From: Anisus vortex
Taxonomy: Eukaryota; Mollusca; Gastropoda; Planorbidae
Length of the DNA: 64,000 nucleotides
Assembly: GCA_949126835.1 (NCBI GenBank)
Contig: OX421506.1
Coordinates: 31,963,378-32,027,377 of the forward strand
Direction: 5' to 3'
Below the pieces are notes generated by a model. It did no database searches. It worked only from the letters and a program-made list of their open reading frames with translations, and was not told where the DNA came from. Positions 61,780 through 64,000 of this stretch are shown here, one piece after another. How positions within the stretch are numbered: the first letter of the stretch is position 1; each line of letters opens with the position of its first letter. Position numbers and translations under genes: made by a program.

Positions 61780-61905
61780 CTATTTCTTCCCGAGTGACAC
61801 TCGGGCGTGGAATGGGTTGCTGAAAAAGCCAGGAAAACCAGCAACTTAACATCTTACAAAATGTAAGACTAGACTTAAACCACGGATACATGTAAGTGGT
61901 GTAAG
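61780..61905 (+). repeat. LINE 3'-end fragment, opposite orientation
   Basis: CTATTTCTTCCCGAGTGAC, GGGCGTGGAATGGGTTGCTG and GACTAGACTTAAACCACGG, here on the plus strand. Confidence 0.6.
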
Positions 61906-62104
61906 AGACAATAATATAGAAGTAATAAAGGCCTATATGTAATATATAAGTTAAGAGCGAAGACAAAAGCTGAAAAGAATAGTGTTGTTGGAAAGGTTGG
62001 AATGTACAAATCCCATTAATTAAGCTGTAAATAACTTATAGAAGCGATGGTCGCACACACACACTACACGCACATACAGTACAGGCTTATCAACAGTTTA
62101 TGCC

Positions 62105-63925
62105 CTACGCACACATTAAGTCCAAGGCCGGGCTTGATGCCTTCCCCACGCACCAGACGCAGCAGTCGCATATGGTGGAGAGGGCCAGGCGTATGTGGCT
62201 CCCTAGTCTCTTCTCGAGGACGCAGTAGGGTAAGAAGTTCACGGCGTTGTTCGCGAACAGAAGCATCTTACCGAGTGTCAGATCTGCGAAATTAGGCCAG
62301 TTGCCAGATAATAGGTGAAATTAGGTCAATAGTCAGTTATGTGAAAGTAGGTCAACGGTCAGTTAATTGAAATTAGGTCAATGGTCACTTATGTGAAATT
62401 AGGTCAATGGCTAGTTATGTGAAATTATGTTAATGGTCAGTTATATGAAATTAGGTCAATGGTCAGTTATGTTAAATTAAGTCAATGGTCAGGTCATATC
62501 ATATTTATATCCATCCACCCATCCTACCCTCTAACCACCCACCCATCCATTAAACCAAATATTTTCTTTAAAAAAAAAAACAACACACACACAAGACTCA
62601 CACAAGTTGGCCTCCGTCCGTCTCTCAAATATTTTCTCTTTGTAGAACTCTAAAATTTTGATCGGCACTGTGGTGACAAGGAGCAGAACAGTTGACATTA
62701 ACACCAATGGACCTAACCGTTTACCTAACCCTGTGGGAATAGGACAAGGAGCAGAACAGTTGACATTAACACCAATGGACCTAACCGTTTACCTAACCCT
62801 GTGGGAATAGGACAAGGAGCAGAACAGTTGACATTAACACCAATGGACCTAACCGTTTACCTAACCCTGTGGGAATAGGACAAGGAGCAGAACAGTTGAC
62901 ACTAACACCAATGGACCTAACCGTTTACCCAACCCTGTGGGAATAGGACAAATAATGAACTAAGAAAAAATTATAAGGCTAAAAAAACCTAAGTATCCTT
63001 TGCCATTCCAATAATTTTGTTACAGCACATTACTTCCAGACAATTAAGAGCCTATCCAACAGACCCGGGAAAGCAGAGGGGGGGAGAAGGGGGGCAAAGA
63101 GAGGATCGTTGGTGCATTTGCCCTGGATTCGGACTCAAAATGTTTGGAAAGGCAAGTTATAACACCCGGGCTACTAGACGTATTATAGTCAGGAAACAAA
63201 ACCGACTTCAGTTACGAGGTGCAAGTGATTTAGATCTACAAAAATCTAAAGAGTGGAGGACGATATCCCATACGAGACTATCTAGAGCAGGGGCGTCCGT
63301 AGAATTGAATTCCTTAAACAAGCAAGCAAAGCATGAACCACTAAACATATATTTGACCATTTTGTTAAACCCGTTCACAACACGTGTCAATAGAGTTCAA
63401 AAGTCAAAATACGTGGCAAGAAGAATGTTTCTTACACGAGTTGCCAATTAATGAAGTCACATTTATTTTTTTTGCCGGAAATTAAACATCTCAAATGGCT
63501 ACGACTTTGTCCCCTAAGACATCCACACATTTGAGTGCTAATATTGAAGCTATAGGCCTATTAGCTTGAAATTTATGTTTAATATTTTGTAAGCACCTAT
63601 TCATGATTTTATTAGCAGTCGGATACTAAATATAGCTTTCTATTTACTATGAAAATCAACTATTAACTCAATTTCGCAAAAAATCTCTTCACTTGGTCTT
63701 CAATGTAAAACACAAAAATGATAGCCTAAATTAGATAATTAAGCAAACATCTTCGTACCTTTGGCTGCCAGACAGAAGTTGGCCGACTGGGATCCCAAAT
63801 ACAAGTTGAGGATCAGGAGGAACACGTAGCAGAAGAACAACAGTGCGACGGGGAGGATGGAGCTGAAGGTGGCCTCGAACCAGAACATCCAGGTCCTGGT
63901 GTTGAGCTCACACCACGTGGTGGCA
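62105..63925 (-). CDS. partial class A GPCR gene (TM5 exon and TM7/C-terminal exon)
   Basis: Two minus-strand exons look like one receptor. Exon 63925-63759 has acceptor TCCTCCAG and donor GTACGA; it encodes ECL2 residues then a helix with SSILPVALLFFCYVF, matching TM5 (central Pro, later Tyr). Exon 62283-62105 (acceptor TTTCGCAG) encodes LLFANNAVNFLPY, an NPxxY-like TM7, then a Cys-containing tail and a stop. Both stand out as GC-rich against AT-rich flanks. The exon phases match (1 then 2 bases), so a direct splice stays in frame but skips TM6. I did not find a TM6 exon between them; it may be hidden among the minisatellites, or this may be a damaged gene. TM1-TM4 lie beyond the window. Ligand unknown. 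Confidence 0.6.
62287..62497. repeat. 26-bp minisatellite, 7-8 copies
   Basis: Unit GTGAAATTAGGTCAATGG followed by TCAGTTAT. The first, diverged unit lies right at the splice acceptor of the GPCR TM7 exon. Confidence 0.88.
62675..62951. repeat. 68-bp minisatellite, 4 copies
   Basis: Unit begins GACAAGGAGCAGAACAG and ends CCTGTGGGAATAG; copies differ at only two or three positions, so the expansion is recent. It lies between the two GPCR exons. Confidence 0.93.
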
Positions 63926-64000
63926 CTGGAGGAAAACAAACATGGCGGATGGAGGGGCATAATTAAATGTAGGTCATGGCGGAAGTGGTTTCTTATTTAT
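63926..64000. other. intron sequence 5' of the GPCR TM5 exon
   Basis: Minus-strand polypyrimidine TTTGTTTTCCTCCAG marks the acceptor; earlier exons lie beyond the window. Confidence 0.45.

Noticed and set aside
62047..62295. plus-strand Arg/Ser-rich frame
   Set aside because: Antisense shadow of the GPCR TM7 exon.
63017..63451. 144-codon frame between GPCR exons
   Set aside because: No helix or receptor motif, and composition like the surrounding non-coding DNA.

Overview
The window is eukaryotic, intron-rich, AT-rich metazoan DNA. Gene content (JMJD4, a CNPase with both HxT motifs, a Rab5-type GTPase, intronless rhodopsin-like receptors) and dense tRNA-derived SINEs, hAT elements and LINE tails suggest a lophotrochozoan, most likely a gastropod mollusc. 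That placement is inference; no species marker was recognised.

Five cellular genes are readable. On the minus strand a six-coding-exon JMJD4 (eRF1 lysyl hydroxylase family) runs from 12993 to 7041. At 22086-23087 (+) lies an intact single-exon class A GPCR of 333 aa. At 26671-29639 (+) is a two-exon 2',3'-cyclic-nucleotide 3'-phosphodiesterase. A five-exon Rab5-like GTPase occupies 44415-40734 (-). At the right edge two exons of another GPCR (TM5 at 63759-63925, TM7 and tail at 62105-62283, minus strand) are visible; its 5' part lies outside the window or was not found.

The rest is mostly mobile and repetitive DNA. A nearly pristine Ty3/Gypsy LTR element (46658-52516) has LTRs that differ only by small indels, a 4-bp target duplication, gag-protease and an integrase placed directly after protease (Gmr1-like order), but no reverse transcriptase or RNase H. 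hAT elements with readable terminal inverted repeats and often 8-bp target duplications sit at 13592-15280, 18277-19139, 19665-20762, 54341-54946, 59197-59404 and 60413-60617. Several are nested in SINEs or in gene introns. LINE 3' ends (RTE-like and CR1/L2-like) and at least ten SINE copies are scattered throughout. Minisatellites cluster at 2.4-4.95 kb and 61-63 kb, and one array appears to have grown out of a Rab exon-intron junction.

The protein genes are unrelated in pathway (translation-termination factor hydroxylation, RNA or cyclic nucleotide processing, endosomal traffic, chemoreception); no operon-like logic is seen. The most unusual structures are the RT-less LTR element with an in-frame TAG between protease and integrase, a ~350-bp-arm foldback at 25356-26265, the splice-junction-derived array at 43330-43560, and two palindromic octamers (TAGGCCTA and TACCGGTA) enriched in largely different parts of the window.
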